DNA of 37,516 nucleotides, taken from Bacillus sp. FJAT-27264. Its GTDB lineage: Bacteria; Bacillota; Bacilli; Paenibacillales; Paenibacillaceae. The stretch lies in NCBI RefSeq assembly GCF_001682855.1, contig NZ_MAQW01000029.1:85616-123131 (forward strand). Reading direction: 5' to 3'. Of the stretch, positions 1 through 8,451 are shown piece by piece. Under the pieces are notes generated by a model. The model did not search any database, was not told where the DNA came from, and saw only the letters and a list, made by a program, of their open reading frames with translations. Both the position numbers and the translations under genes were made by a program. Position 1 is the first letter of the stretch, and the number at the start of each line of letters is the position of its first letter.

Positions 1-8
1 CCGCCTAA

Positions 9-350
9 AAGCTTTTCATAGGAAAGTTAACACCGAAAAGACTCTCGACAGCAAGACCTATAATCCATGGCTTGCCAGTCCAGCGATGTCGATAGAAGCG
101 GTATATTCCCCTTCATCTGCCAACGTCTTAACAATGAAAGAGGGAGCACCTCCCCAACTAACAGCATTTTCGTACCTTATTTTTCATTAAAATAGGTAAA
201 TGAGGGAACTAAGGGCATTATTGTATCTTATTTTTCGAATAAGTACGCCAGACAGGGTATTTTGGAAGATTTAAGATACAATATTGCACTTAATCTCCAA
301 AAACCCTTAGCTACAGCGGATTTAAGGTACGAAAATGCCGTTAATTATAT
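9..350. repeat. Dispersed structured repeat, left copy
   Basis: This non-coding segment is about 75-80 percent similar by eye to 37194-37516. Its right half is a large imperfect palindrome centred at about position 251. An outer pair of 16-base arms (164-179, GCATTTTCGTACCTTA, and 323-338) is a perfect inverted repeat. An inner pair (215-230, GCATTATTGTATCTTA, and 272-287) is nearly perfect, and both pairs share the same axis. The outer and inner arms also resemble each other, so the element is four copies of one motif arranged two forward and two reversed. No ORF is credible in it. It may begin before the window. It is a dispersed repeat of unknown function, perhaps MITE-like or a structured RNA element. 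Confidence 0.8.
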
Positions 351-510
351 TTCTTATATAAGCCTTCTTTTTTCTTGGCTATGTTTGTTATTTGGAATGC
401 GCTCTATATAGTATTTTCCTTGGCTCAACATTCAATTTGGATTCCAAATCTATATTGATGATTCTTATTCAGAGATCGGAGCCATGCTTCTTGCAAATAT
501 GTTAAAACAG
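351..510. other. Intergenic, AT-rich
   Basis: Between the repeat and the end of the DUF1697 gene I see no gene. A small palindrome, ATTTGGA-T-TCCAAAT, lies at 435-449, and its right arm also pairs with ATTTGGAAT at 390-398. No U-run follows, so a terminator call is not supported. Confidence 0.5.
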
Positions 511-1053
511 TCAAGCCCTGCACAGAGCAGCCAGCTTGTTGACTGTATTCCAATTGCGTGCCGTGATAGGCATGCCAAGGATTTTATCCACAGGGACTTT
601 AAAAAGTGCCGACTTGCTCACACTGATCTCATACAATGTGTACATCTCCTTGCCGACAAAACGGATTTTGTCTGGGCCATCTCCATAAGGAAGCAGCTTC
701 TCCAGCGCCTCCGCGGAAGGCTCCGCTGCCAGAAAAGAAACGTATAGCCGCTTGAAGTCCTCCGGCTCGCTCAGATCAAACGGGTTATCCGTGATAACCC
801 GCTCCACTTCCTCCTGTGTCCGTATAATAACGGAGACCTCAAAGCCAAAAACTTTCTCGATCTGCTGCTCAATCGCTTCGCCGAGTACAATGTATGATGT
901 TTCACTGCTCTCGAAAACAACGTTGCCGCTCTGAATATACGTCCTGACATTCTCATAGCCAAGAGATTGGAACATCGCCTTCAAATCTTGCATCTTAATG
1001 ATTTTGTTGCCCCCGACATTAATCCCACGGAGCAATGCGATATAGGTTGGCAT
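511..1053 (-). CDS. DUF1697 domain-containing protein
   Basis: The protein opens with PTYIALLRGINVGG and continues with YIQSGNVVF, the signature of the DUF1697 family. These are soluble proteins of about 180 residues with no established function, and the length here (180 aa) is normal. I chose the ATG at 1053 because AAGGAAG sits eight bases upstream; an in-frame GTG at 1062 is too close to that site. It is the last gene of a minus-strand cluster (1053-2739) whose gaps are 28-45 bases, so it is probably co-transcribed with the kinase-like and hydrolase genes. No signal peptide or membrane segment is visible. Confidence 0.85.
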   Translation of the reverse strand: MPTYIALLRGINVGGNKIIKMQDLKAMFQSLGYENVRTYIQSGNVVFESSETSYIVLGEAIEQQIEKVFGFEVSVIIRTQEEVERVITDNPFDLSEPEDFKRLYVSFLAAEPSAEALEKLLPYGDGPDKIRFVGKEMYTLYEISVSKSALFKVPVDKILGMPITARNWNTVNKLAALCRA

Positions 1054-1081
1054 CTCGTACACTTCCTTACTGAATTTGAAG

Positions 1082-1894
1082 TTAAGCAGTGGTGGGCGTT
1101 GCCAGGCGTTTACGGATTTCCTGTACCAGTTGCTCTTTCTCAGCCGCTGGAAGCCACTCTGTTAGCCTAGCTGCAGCGACTGGAAGAATCCAGCGCTCGA
1201 TCTCTTCGCTAGTTTGCCCCGAGAGCTTCAGATATTCCCGCAGATACTCCTTTGTCAGACGCTTTCTAATAAAACCGATCACCAATTTGGCAATACCCGG
1301 TGTCCCCTCAGGCACTACCCCCATGCTAAACATGACGACAGACCGTGCAGCATCCCCGGCCGGATCTCCGGCAAGACCGGTCATCCAATCGATAATCCAC
1401 ACCTGTCCATCCATAAGTATATTATCTGGATGAAAATCGCCATGACACAGCTTGCCGCCCACCGGGAGTGTATCCAGATAAGAGAGAATGGCCTGTTTCT
1501 CCGACTCATTTAACAGTGGGGCTTCGTGTATGCCCCATTTCAGCCTCTCTTTTTGCAATCCGAGGTCGTTCCCGGCATCTAGCATATGTAGATCATAGTG
1601 CAGCTTTGCCAGCTTGCGGGCATATTGACCAGCCTTCCATGGACTTTTACCAAGCAAGGTCAATACTGACGAACCCTCAATCTGCTGAAACACAATTCCG
1701 CTCCGTCCCTCGACCTCTGCTAGCTCGAATGGCTGCGGAGTACGAATCCCTTGGGCATGTGCGTACAGACTGATTTTATATTCCCTCGCTACCTGATCTA
1801 ACGGAATCCCTTCCCGGTACAATTTCAGCACCTTACGATCCCCATACTCCCAGATCTCCGCTGTTCTGCCCTCTCCAATCAGCTTTCCCTTCAT
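1082..1894 (-). CDS. Aminoglycoside phosphotransferase (APH)-family kinase-like protein
   Basis: This is a soluble kinase-fold protein of 270 aa. The N-terminal lobe has GEGRTAEIWEYGDRKVLKLY, with the ATP-binding lysine. The catalytic loop is LCHGDFHPDNILM and the metal-binding aspartate lies in IIDWMTG. These are the standard APH/choline kinase motifs and all key residues are present. The substrate cannot be read from sequence, and antibiotic resistance should not be assumed. The in-frame ORF extends to 1954, but the ATG at 1894 has a GGGGGG ribosome site six bases upstream, and the protein fold starts there. That start also removes a 16-base overlap with the upstream hydrolase gene. Confidence 0.85.
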   Translation of the reverse strand: MKGKLIGEGRTAEIWEYGDRKVLKLYREGIPLDQVAREYKISLYAHAQGIRTPQPFELAEVEGRSGIVFQQIEGSSVLTLLGKSPWKAGQYARKLAKLHYDLHMLDAGNDLGLQKERLKWGIHEAPLLNESEKQAILSYLDTLPVGGKLCHGDFHPDNILMDGQVWIIDWMTGLAGDPAGDAARSVVMFSMGVVPEGTPGIAKLVIGFIRKRLTKEYLREYLKLSGQTSEEIERWILPVAAARLTEWLPAAEKEQLVQEIRKRLATPTTA

Positions 1895-1938
1895 CCCGTT
1901 CCCCCCCATTTCTGAATGGTTCAGCACGCGACTATGGA

Positions 1939-2565
1939 TTACTGCTTCAGACAACGCTGGAAAAATTCATGATACATATTAATAATGACAATAAGTATGG
2001 CCAATGACTCTTTGACGTCCCCAACTTCCAGAGAGTGATTAGCGTCATCTATCCGGTACACCTTGATATTACGTAGTCCGGCCAGTTCACGGGAATGCGG
2101 CTCACTGAACAACGGATCGGCGCTGCCGTAGATCACACTGCCCCGGCTTTGTTCAATTAACGGCAGTGCATCCGGGATCGGGGTTAGATACAGATGCTCA
2201 ATCTGTTGGCTGGCCTTCAGAGTGGCGGCGGTTTTACCGGCAATGACCGTGCCAATACTTTTGCTGATGAACAATATCTTCTCGTACTTAGGCACAGAGG
2301 TGATGGCATTCGTACATTCTTCCACAATGATGCCAATATCCTCTCGCTTCATCTCTACTCTGGCACTCTGATAGCCATATTCGAGCTGAAGGGTGTCACA
2401 ATTATACTCCGCAGCTACCTTGGCGGCATATTCCAGCAGCGGGCGTTCTGCTGAATAATTTTTACCGGGAAAAATAACCGCCAGTACCTTAGACCCCCGC
2501 GTGATATGCTTGTGCCGTACCTCTCTGCCCCAATATGAGGGCATTACAACGCTGTTAACACTCAT
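1939..2565 (-). CDS. Alpha/beta hydrolase-like protein
   Basis: This 208-aa soluble protein has the order of an alpha/beta hydrolase. A strand ending in LFISKSIGT supplies a probable nucleophile at Ser103 (elbow SxSxG rather than GxSxG). Asp150 lies in YGSADPLF and His177 in DDANHSLE. AVIFPGKNYSAERPLLEY near the N-terminus resembles the oxyanion-loop strand of the fold. The substrate is unknown. AGGAGGGAG precedes the ATG by about 11 bases. It lies between a 47-aa gene (30 bases upstream) and the APH-like gene, and is probably in one operon with them. Confidence 0.75.
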   Translation of the reverse strand: MSVNSVVMPSYWGREVRHKHITRGSKVLAVIFPGKNYSAERPLLEYAAKVAAEYNCDTLQLEYGYQSARVEMKREDIGIIVEECTNAITSVPKYEKILFISKSIGTVIAGKTAATLKASQQIEHLYLTPIPDALPLIEQSRGSVIYGSADPLFSEPHSRELAGLRNIKVYRIDDANHSLEVGDVKESLAILIVIINMYHEFFQRCLKQ

Positions 2566-2595
2566 AGATGACGCTCCCTCCTGTCCCCAATGTGC

Positions 2596-2739
2596 TCACA
2601 CTGATTTAAAATATTTGAAGAACTCTATCGTCTCCTGATAATCCGCCTTATCCTTGTAGATGTTCATGAGCTTACCCAGTTCAAGGGCAAAATCCACATA
2701 TCCATTAGGCAGGGCTGTCACTATATTCCGATCTACCAT
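2596..2739 (-). CDS. Small hypothetical protein, 47 aa
   Basis: The ORF starts MVDRNIVTALPNGYVDFALE and ends FFKYFKSV. The ATG at 2739 has GGGAG eight bases upstream. An in-frame ATG at 2757 would add six residues but has no good ribosome site. The product is hydrophilic with a likely helical core (FALELGKLMNIYKDKADYQETIEFFKYF) and no membrane segment. I do not recognise the family. It is 30 bases ahead of the hydrolase gene and probably the first gene of that operon. The natural codon pattern, ribosome site and position support it as real; its function is unknown. Confidence 0.6.
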   Translation of the reverse strand: MVDRNIVTALPNGYVDFALELGKLMNIYKDKADYQETIEFFKYFKSV

Positions 2740-2757
2740 TACATTCGCTCCCAACAT

Positions 2758-3020
2758 AGATAAGAATATATGTATTCAACATATAAAGATTCCCCTTCAC
2801 TCTGTAGAAATCTCTCATATTATCTTTGTCTATAAGTATAGCTATTTTACATAAACATTGGAAATACGAAAAAAGCATCCTCTTTTTCAATCGAACATGA
2901 CCACAGACAATGCTCTCTATACTGTTGTTCCCTATTTGCAATTCGTCAAAACCAAAGGAAGTGGGGTGATCCTGTGGTCGCTATACAGCTTCCTTACTAC
3001 TCCTATGCTGAGTTCTTTTA
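2758..3020. other. Intergenic between ger operon 1 and the hydrolase cluster
   Basis: I see no convincing gene here. A weak AT-rich hairpin (GAAAAAAG at 2868-2875 with CTTTTTC at 2882-2888) could end transcription of ger operon 1, but it is not a typical terminator. The promoter of the downstream 47-aa gene should lie in 2760-2840, but no clear boxes stand out. Confidence 0.4.
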
Positions 3021-4121
3021 CTATGGTGCTGATTCCTTCTGCTTTCCTTTACTGGCAACGATCTCAGCAACAATCCATAATAGAAGGGGAAAGAAAACCT
3101 GAAACGGGAGCGAGTATATTTTATAAGTATGGTAGGCAAAATTCTGCATCTGCATAATATCCTGATAGATGAAATCAGCCAGATAGACCATAAGAAGTCC
3201 CAATTGCAGCACAACAGACCGATAGCTCTTCAGCTTGAACACTTTGGCAACGCCTATACTGGCTACATAAAGGCACAGACTCACTTTGATATACAGCGCC
3301 GTGACAAAGAGAACCGATGAAGAGCCCTCGATCCGGGTCAGGAAATCGCCCACATTGATTCGGCTGACCGCCACGTAAGCGGGAAAATACAGGCTAGATA
3401 AAATATCCGGACCCAGTATCAGAAGATTACGGAAGATGACCATCATGATAATTCCACCGCCCATGAGCAGTCCGCTGAAAAACACTTTCTTCGCCGAACC
3501 CTTTCCCGGCAGTGCCCGCAATACACCGAGAAAAATCACAATCTCACCGAACGGAAACGTGAACAGTCCCATAGCATCAGCCAGGATTGGACCCCAACCC
3601 GAATCAAGGACAGGCTTCAGATGGTGATATTCGAATTTAGGTATGGCCAGAATTTGCAGAAGTAAAAGGATCATAATTGTAAATAGCAGCAGAAACTTGG
3701 CACTTCGTCCCAACACCTCAATCCCCGAATAAACCGTCCAGACGCACAGTAGTCCGATACAGAGCATCGGTGCAATCATCGGAGTTTCTGTCAGGGCCAC
3801 CGTCGCACTGAATTCGCCAAAATTCCGCAGCACCAGCGCTCCCAAATGCAGAGCATACCATATATATGTACAGGAAATAATTCGCCCGGTAATGCCGCCA
3901 AACATGGCAATCAGCATGTCGAACAGATTCTTACCCGGAAAAAGAACATGGAGCCTCGCATACACAAACATTAGAGGGACTGATAGGCTCATAGCGATCA
4001 ACAGGGAAACCCAGGCACTGTTACCCGATCTTCCCGTTACTCCCATAAATAATGAGCTGCCGATAATAAACAGAACCGCGATACTGATAGACTGTCCTGA
4101 CGGCAAAATCTCTTTATTCAT
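3021..4121 (-). CDS. gerB: Spore germination protein, GerB family (operon 1)
   Basis: This is the membrane B subunit of a GerA-type germinant receptor, 366 aa, related to amino-acid permeases of the APC superfamily and predicted to span the spore inner membrane about ten times. The start is typical (ISIAVLFIIGSSLFMG), and the central segment LKPVLDSGWGPILADAMGLFTFPFGEIVIFL contains the GerB-family pattern around the nutrient-binding core. The ATG has AGGAGGGGG eight bases upstream. It is the last gene of the operon in the order A-C-D-B. The C-terminal tail is lysine-rich (ASKGKQKESAP). The nutrient recognised cannot be predicted. Confidence 0.93.
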   Translation of the reverse strand: MNKEILPSGQSISIAVLFIIGSSLFMGVTGRSGNSAWVSLLIAMSLSVPLMFVYARLHVLFPGKNLFDMLIAMFGGITGRIISCTYIWYALHLGALVLRNFGEFSATVALTETPMIAPMLCIGLLCVWTVYSGIEVLGRSAKFLLLFTIMILLLLQILAIPKFEYHHLKPVLDSGWGPILADAMGLFTFPFGEIVIFLGVLRALPGKGSAKKVFFSGLLMGGGIIMMVIFRNLLILGPDILSSLYFPAYVAVSRINVGDFLTRIEGSSSVLFVTALYIKVSLCLYVASIGVAKVFKLKSYRSVVLQLGLLMVYLADFIYQDIMQMQNFAYHTYKIYSLPFQVFFPLLLWIVAEIVASKGKQKESAP

Positions 4122-4155
4122 ACCTATCGCCCCCTCCTTTCTCCCGGCAATTCAA

Positions 4156-4359
4156 TTAATAAAAATGACTGACCAAGTTCACAATCAAAGGGGAAGGACT
4201 AGGAACCTTCCAGTGCATGGACAGCGCAAACGCAATGCAGAAGGATACCAGACATAAGGCAGAGCACACATAGAAATCACGTTTCATCCCCCGCTTCAAG
4301 AGTCCATATGGATCGAGCAGCACAATAACCGCGTACGCTAATACAACAAAGGCCCCCAT
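4156..4359 (-). CDS. Small two-helix membrane protein, probable germinant receptor D subunit (operon 1)
   Basis: This 67-aa protein has two predicted membrane helices (about residues 3-20 and 29-48) joined by a basic loop (KRGMKRD), followed by VPSPSPLIVNLV. Small two-helix D subunits are known in several Bacillus germinant receptor operons. They are distinct from the lipoprotein GerD. The start codon is one base past the gerC stop codon, with AGGGG seven bases upstream, so translation is probably coupled. The equivalent gene in operon 3 (33977-34225) has the same position and a similar PSP motif after the second helix. Confidence 0.72.
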   Translation of the reverse strand: MGAFVVLAYAVIVLLDPYGLLKRGMKRDFYVCSALCLVSFCIAFALSMHWKVPSPSPLIVNLVSHFY

Positions 4360-4360
4360 A

Positions 4361-5515
4361 TTAATCCCCTATCTTTATAGATCTTGTAGTTTTGGCGCTG
4401 CTGTTGATGGTAACCTGAGACCGGACAACGACCGCAAGCTTACTGAATTCATTGCTCCAATCCTTATTTATCTTTTTCCAGGTGGAAGGCATATTCTCAT
4501 GGATTTTCTCCCCGAAACCAAACACATCGGCATGATATTCTTTCTGAACTTTGTGAATTAGATTCGTAATGTTCTCCTGCAGGATCTCCTCCGCACGTTC
4601 TTCAATAGCTTTCTTGGCGTCAAAATGGGTGAATCCATTTGAAGTCATCACTTCATCCAAATTCATTTGGGTCTCCATGTCGACCTGTATCTGCAGTTTG
4701 TCATGAATCCAGGAGGGGCGGACCTTCGTTCTGCTGGACTGAATCTCAAGAGAGTAAACCGGATGTCCATCACCGGCATCTACCGGGAGAACACCACCCT
4801 TCACCTTGTCCTGGGCAAACAGCATGTATTTGCTCTCCGTTCCACTAAGCATGCCTACCATCTTGTCCTTGGAAAACACAGCTGTTCCGCTGACTCGCTC
4901 ATTTTCCCGCCCATCCGCCCTGTGAACATAGATGAGCGGTGCCATCGCACTTTTCCCGGAGGACTCCAACTTGTCGATGAAGTCCCAAATTTCAACTACT
5001 GGAGCTGTACTGCTGTTTCGCTCATCCAGCATCATCTGCGCAAGCTCAAACGACATGACCGATTCCGAGGTACTATTCATCATCAGAATTTCCCGGGCTG
5101 TCTTCTCTTTCGAGACGAATATGTATACATCAGACCTTGTTCCCGTATCTCTGCTGTACCAGTCAATCACCTTGACCATCCCTTCCCGGGCAATCTCCTC
5201 ACTGAGAATAATGACCTTGGCATGGCTCCAGAACAGCTTTTTACCAGTCATGCTGATCATATTCCTGACAATGTCGAACATCGTATCTCCGGCAAGCGTA
5301 AGAATTTTGAAACCTGCCTGTGTCTGTTGAAGCCCGCCCTTTGTGTCCACCATCTCTACTGTAAGCAGCAGTTTTCCGCTCTTCTCATCCTTGTCCAGAG
5401 CTACGCCCGCAACGATAGACATGTCATCCACTTCCTTGTAGTTCCAGCAGCCGAAGAGACTGAGAAGAGGCAAGAGCGACAGCAGAATAAACAGCACACG
5501 TCTAAGTCTGATCAT
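4361..5515 (-). CDS. gerC: Spore germination lipoprotein, GerC family (operon 1)
   Basis: This is the lipoprotein C subunit of a GerA-type receptor, 384 aa. It begins with a signal peptide and lipobox LFGC, so Cys23 should be lipidated. The next residues, WNYKEVDDMSIVAGVALDKD, are typical of GerC. The body has the Ger(x)C family pattern, including AREILMMNSTSESVMSFEL and a C-terminal domain with YHADVFGFGEKIHENMPSTWKKINKDW. Its start overlaps the end of gerA by four bases (5512-5515), which points to coupled translation. It would sit on the outer face of the spore inner membrane. Confidence 0.95.
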   Translation of the reverse strand: MIRLRRVLFILLSLLPLLSLFGCWNYKEVDDMSIVAGVALDKDEKSGKLLLTVEMVDTKGGLQQTQAGFKILTLAGDTMFDIVRNMISMTGKKLFWSHAKVIILSEEIAREGMVKVIDWYSRDTGTRSDVYIFVSKEKTAREILMMNSTSESVMSFELAQMMLDERNSSTAPVVEIWDFIDKLESSGKSAMAPLIYVHRADGRENERVSGTAVFSKDKMVGMLSGTESKYMLFAQDKVKGGVLPVDAGDGHPVYSLEIQSSRTKVRPSWIHDKLQIQVDMETQMNLDEVMTSNGFTHFDAKKAIEERAEEILQENITNLIHKVQKEYHADVFGFGEKIHENMPSTWKKINKDWSNEFSKLAVVVRSQVTINSSAKTTRSIKIGD

Positions 5516-7083
5516 GACCTTTTCCCTTTTTTGTCCATTGGCTTTCTGCGCATATTACGTGCCCCGATCATAGCCGGACGCAGGTACATATCCCACCACG
5601 GCGCCCGAATAATGGTATCTTTAATGTCTTGCGCCCGGATCGAGCCTACCCCGAGCATATAGGACACTCCGAAGGAGCGCATGCTCATTAGGTGGATCAC
5701 AAGACCAAGTAACCCGAAGAAATAACCGTAGATCCCCAGAAAAAAGGACATCAGCAGCAGCACTACTCTGACCACGATTAGCGGCCCGGTGAGCCTGGGA
5801 TTCAATAGTGTCGTTATGCCGGTCAGACCCACTACAATAACCATCGGTGCACTCACAATTCGGGCATCTACCGCTGCCTGACCCAGCACCAGCGCTCCTA
5901 CAATGCTGACTGCCTGTCCAATGGATGTGGGAATTCTGGCTCCTGCCTCGCGCAGAATCTCGAATATCGTCAACATAATCAGCGCCTCAACAATGCTGGG
6001 AAAAGGAACGGACAATCGTGCAGTAGCAATACTAAGGAGCAATTGTGTGGGCAGCATCTCCTGACTGAATGTAACCAAAGCTACATACACTGCCGGGATA
6101 CTGATGGACATAAAAGCACCTAATATCCGCAGAATCCGATTAAACGAGGTGAAATAATAATTGAGATAGTAATCCTCACTTGCCTGAAAGTTCTCTACAA
6201 ATACATAGGGCAGGGTCAGGGCGAACGGGCTGCCCTCTATCATTATCGCGAACCGTCCCTCCATAATTTTGCTGACTACGGCATCCGGGCGTTCGGTGCT
6301 GCCAAGCATCTCGAATGGAGAATACGGCTCATCCCTGATTAACTCTGCGAGATAGCCTGTGTCCAGGATATGGTCAATCTCTACACGGGCAAGCCTCTCT
6401 TGAAGCTCCTTAAGAATATCTGGCGAAGCCAGACTTTCCATATAGCAGAGACAGGTCTGTGTTTTGGAGCGTGTTCCGATCTCACAAAATATAAATTTCA
6501 AATCCGCATTCTGCACCCTTCTTCGAATCAGTGTCAGGTTCACCAGCAGCGACTCTGTAAAGCCTTCCCGCGGACCTCTTACTCCCTTCTCCGTCAGCGG
6601 CTCGGTAATCGCCCGGGTCTCCCACCCTTGAGCGTTAATATTAAGTGCACCTGCACAACCATCCAACAGAAAAAGCGTCTTGCCTGCTACAATTGCACTA
6701 ATTAGCTCATCCAGCTTCAATGCAACAACTACATCACTGATCTGTATAATCTGTGTTCGGATATTCTCCATCAGATGCTCCGGACTATAATGCTCAGCCC
6801 CAGTAAAAAGCGCTTCTGTTACGGGTCTGATAATTCCATCCTGAATCAGTTCACGGTCAATCATACCGTCAATATATACAAGTCCGAATCGGACTCTTCC
6901 AAATTGCTTGTTCTCCATCACTCTGATACGGAGGGTTCCGTCATTGCTGAATATCTGCCGCAGCCGAGCCAATGTCTCGTCGAGCGACTGGCCTAGTTCC
7001 TGTTCGGACACAGCAGTAGTCGAAGAATGGGGCAACGCTGAGTTACGGTTGTCATCGGATTTCGAGCTCTTCACGCCAGTCAC
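5512..7083 (-). CDS. gerA: Spore germination protein, GerA family (operon 1)
   Basis: This is the A subunit of a germinant receptor, 523 aa. A soluble N-terminal part (about 1-300) with IRTQIIQISDVVVALKLDELISAIVAG and ESLLVNLTLIRRR is followed by a membrane part with about five helices. The family block VPFPSIVEALIMLTIFEILR, followed by EAGARIPTSIG, is present. The C-terminus is basic (RRKPMDKKGKRS). The ORF opens with a GerA-like serine/asparagine-rich stretch. It is the first gene of operon 1. A tentative sigma-G-like promoter lies 22-51 bases upstream. The length is normal and no key block is missing. Confidence 0.95.
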   Translation of the reverse strand: MTGVKSSKSDDNRNSALPHSSTTAVSEQELGQSLDETLARLRQIFSNDGTLRIRVMENKQFGRVRFGLVYIDGMIDRELIQDGIIRPVTEALFTGAEHYSPEHLMENIRTQIIQISDVVVALKLDELISAIVAGKTLFLLDGCAGALNINAQGWETRAITEPLTEKGVRGPREGFTESLLVNLTLIRRRVQNADLKFIFCEIGTRSKTQTCLCYMESLASPDILKELQERLARVEIDHILDTGYLAELIRDEPYSPFEMLGSTERPDAVVSKIMEGRFAIMIEGSPFALTLPYVFVENFQASEDYYLNYYFTSFNRILRILGAFMSISIPAVYVALVTFSQEMLPTQLLLSIATARLSVPFPSIVEALIMLTIFEILREAGARIPTSIGQAVSIVGALVLGQAAVDARIVSAPMVIVVGLTGITTLLNPRLTGPLIVVRVVLLLMSFFLGIYGYFFGLLGLVIHLMSMRSFGVSYMLGVGSIRAQDIKDTIIRAPWWDMYLRPAMIGARNMRRKPMDKKGKRS

Positions 7084-7104
7084 TCCTGTCAGTGCTTTTG
7101 TTGA

Positions 7105-7134
7105 AATTATCCCCTGAGGCTCTTTATCCTATGC
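7105..7134 (-). promoter_or_regulatory. Tentative sigma-G-like promoter of ger operon 1
   Basis: On the minus strand a GCATA box (7130-7134) is followed after 18 bases by GATAATT (7105-7111). The first fits the sigma-G -35 consensus GHATR fully. The second matches the -10 consensus CATNHTA at four of six fixed positions. The position, about 20 bases before the gerA start, is close, so this is only a candidate. Confidence 0.25.
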
Positions 7135-7279
7135 GCCAAAATTATACTTTCATAGAACAGCCAAACCCGGATTTTCACAAAAAAAAAGCCGCAGCAGCGA
7201 CCGCTCGACCATAGCAATATGATCTAATAAGATATAATAAATATTAATTATGTATTATTTCATTGAAGGAGTTTTGATA

Positions 7280-7600
7280 ATGACACCATTCACCAAACAG
7301 GTCATAGAAGTTATACAGTCTATTCCAGAGGGCAAGGTCATGACCTATGGCGGAGTCGCCCGGGCTGCCGGCAGCCCGAGAGCCGCGAGACAGGTTGTCC
7401 GCATTCTACATTCCATGAGCCGTAAATACAAGCTGCCCTGGCACCGGGTAGTGAATGCCAAGGGCATGATTGCCCTCACCGAGGATGAGGCTGGTACGAT
7501 GCAGCGCCTTTATCTCCAGGATGAGGGTATTCTGTTCGACATAAAGGGTGCAATTGATTTGGAACAGTTCCAATATCAGCCTGAGCTTGGGATCGACTAA
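7280..7600 (+). CDS. Alkyltransferase-like protein (MGMT C-terminal fold, no catalytic Cys)
   Basis: This 106-aa protein has the DNA-binding fold of O6-alkylguanine-DNA alkyltransferase: IPEGKVMTYGGVARAAGSPRAARQVVR with the arginine finger region. The active-site motif reads PWHRVV, where true MGMT enzymes have PCHR. Tryptophan in place of the alkyl-accepting cysteine is the mark of alkyltransferase-like proteins, which bind alkylated guanine and flag it for nucleotide excision repair. I chose the ATG at 7280 because GAAGGAG precedes it; an in-frame ATG at 7250 would add ten non-conserved residues. A TATAAT box lies at 7233-7238 without a clear -35. Its end overlaps the convergent DUF1361 gene by four bases. 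Confidence 0.88.
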   Translation: MTPFTKQVIEVIQSIPEGKVMTYGGVARAAGSPRAARQVVRILHSMSRKYKLPWHRVVNAKGMIALTEDEAGTMQRLYLQDEGILFDIKGAIDLEQFQYQPELGID

Positions 7601-8295
7601 AACCTGCTTTTAGAGCGCTCCCGTCTCGCCCCATTCCCCAGCACGTTCAGCAGACAATACATTGTCGCGTAAATCACCAGCAGCACCAGCGCTATGAACA
7701 GGCTGAAAAAGACGGATTGCCGGTTCAAGCTGTCAAGTACAAGTTGATAAAGCTGGTGCCTGTCGGTAAGTACATCCCAACTGTTGAGCCGGTACACCCT
7801 GCCAAGCAGAACCCCGTATCCGCCCAGCACACAGGCCGCCAGGACGAATATCCAGGACAGTAGCAAATTACTTTTCCGGTAGATCACAGCCTGAAATTGA
7901 TATAGCGAGAAGAACCCTGTCAGCCAGCCACTCCAGGTGAACAGCAGCAGCATGACCATATCATACCAATACCGATTCTGAATCACTCCGTGGACAATAT
8001 ATCTCCCCTTCTGGGCCGTCAAGTGTACAAGGTCAGTCATCAGATACGGCGCGTTCGGGAAAAACAGCAGCCAAGCCACTCCCAGCGGAAGCAGCCAGAT
8101 TCCCCCGATCCTCCGCTTATCCAGCTCATGGGCAGCCATTGAGAATAAAAAGGGAATCCAGGCCAGGAACAGATTCCAGATCAGAAAAGCATAGAACGAG
8201 TCGGTCTGAAGCGATACCACACGGTATACCCCTAGCGTAGCCACTGACAGACCGGCCAACAGCAAGAATACTTTTGAATAATTCAGTTCCTTCAT
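7597..8295 (-). CDS. DUF1361 domain-containing membrane protein
   Basis: This integral membrane protein of 232 aa has about seven predicted helices. The family-typical segment LLFFPNAPYLMTDLVHL lies near residue 75, followed by WYDMVMLLLFTWSGWLTGFFSL and a C-terminal helix ending in basic residues (ARRERSKSRF). DUF1361 proteins are of unknown function. It has its own transcription unit, convergent with the alkyltransferase-like gene; the two stop codons overlap within four bases and no terminator is seen between them. Confidence 0.85.
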   Translation of the reverse strand: MKELNYSKVFLLLAGLSVATLGVYRVVSLQTDSFYAFLIWNLFLAWIPFLFSMAAHELDKRRIGGIWLLPLGVAWLLFFPNAPYLMTDLVHLTAQKGRYIVHGVIQNRYWYDMVMLLLFTWSGWLTGFFSLYQFQAVIYRKSNLLLSWIFVLAACVLGGYGVLLGRVYRLNSWDVLTDRHQLYQLVLDSLNRQSVFFSLFIALVLLVIYATMYCLLNVLGNGARRERSKSRF

Positions 8296-8377
8296 AAGGC
8301 ACAGTCTCCTTATCTTCTGGGTTCTAAACGTTCAATTACCCTACATTGTACAAATTTGTAACGAAGTAGTCTATGCC

Positions 8378-8424
8378 AAAAAGGACTGTTCGCTAAGCCA
8401 GAGTGGCCTGTAACAGTCCTTTTT
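8378..8424 (-). terminator. Terminator after the SulP gene
   Basis: AAAAAGGACTGTT (8378-8390) pairs perfectly with AACAGTCCTTTTT (8412-8424) across a 21-base loop. Reading leftward the stem ends in a run of T, just beyond the SulP stop codon. Confidence 0.85.
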
Positions 8425-8451
8425 GTATGTTATTAGGGACACTCTTCCCTG

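Noticed and set aside
4667..5662. Long plus-strand ORF, 331 codons
   Set aside because: It is antisense to gerC and gerA of operon 1, has no family match by eye, and has shadow-like composition.
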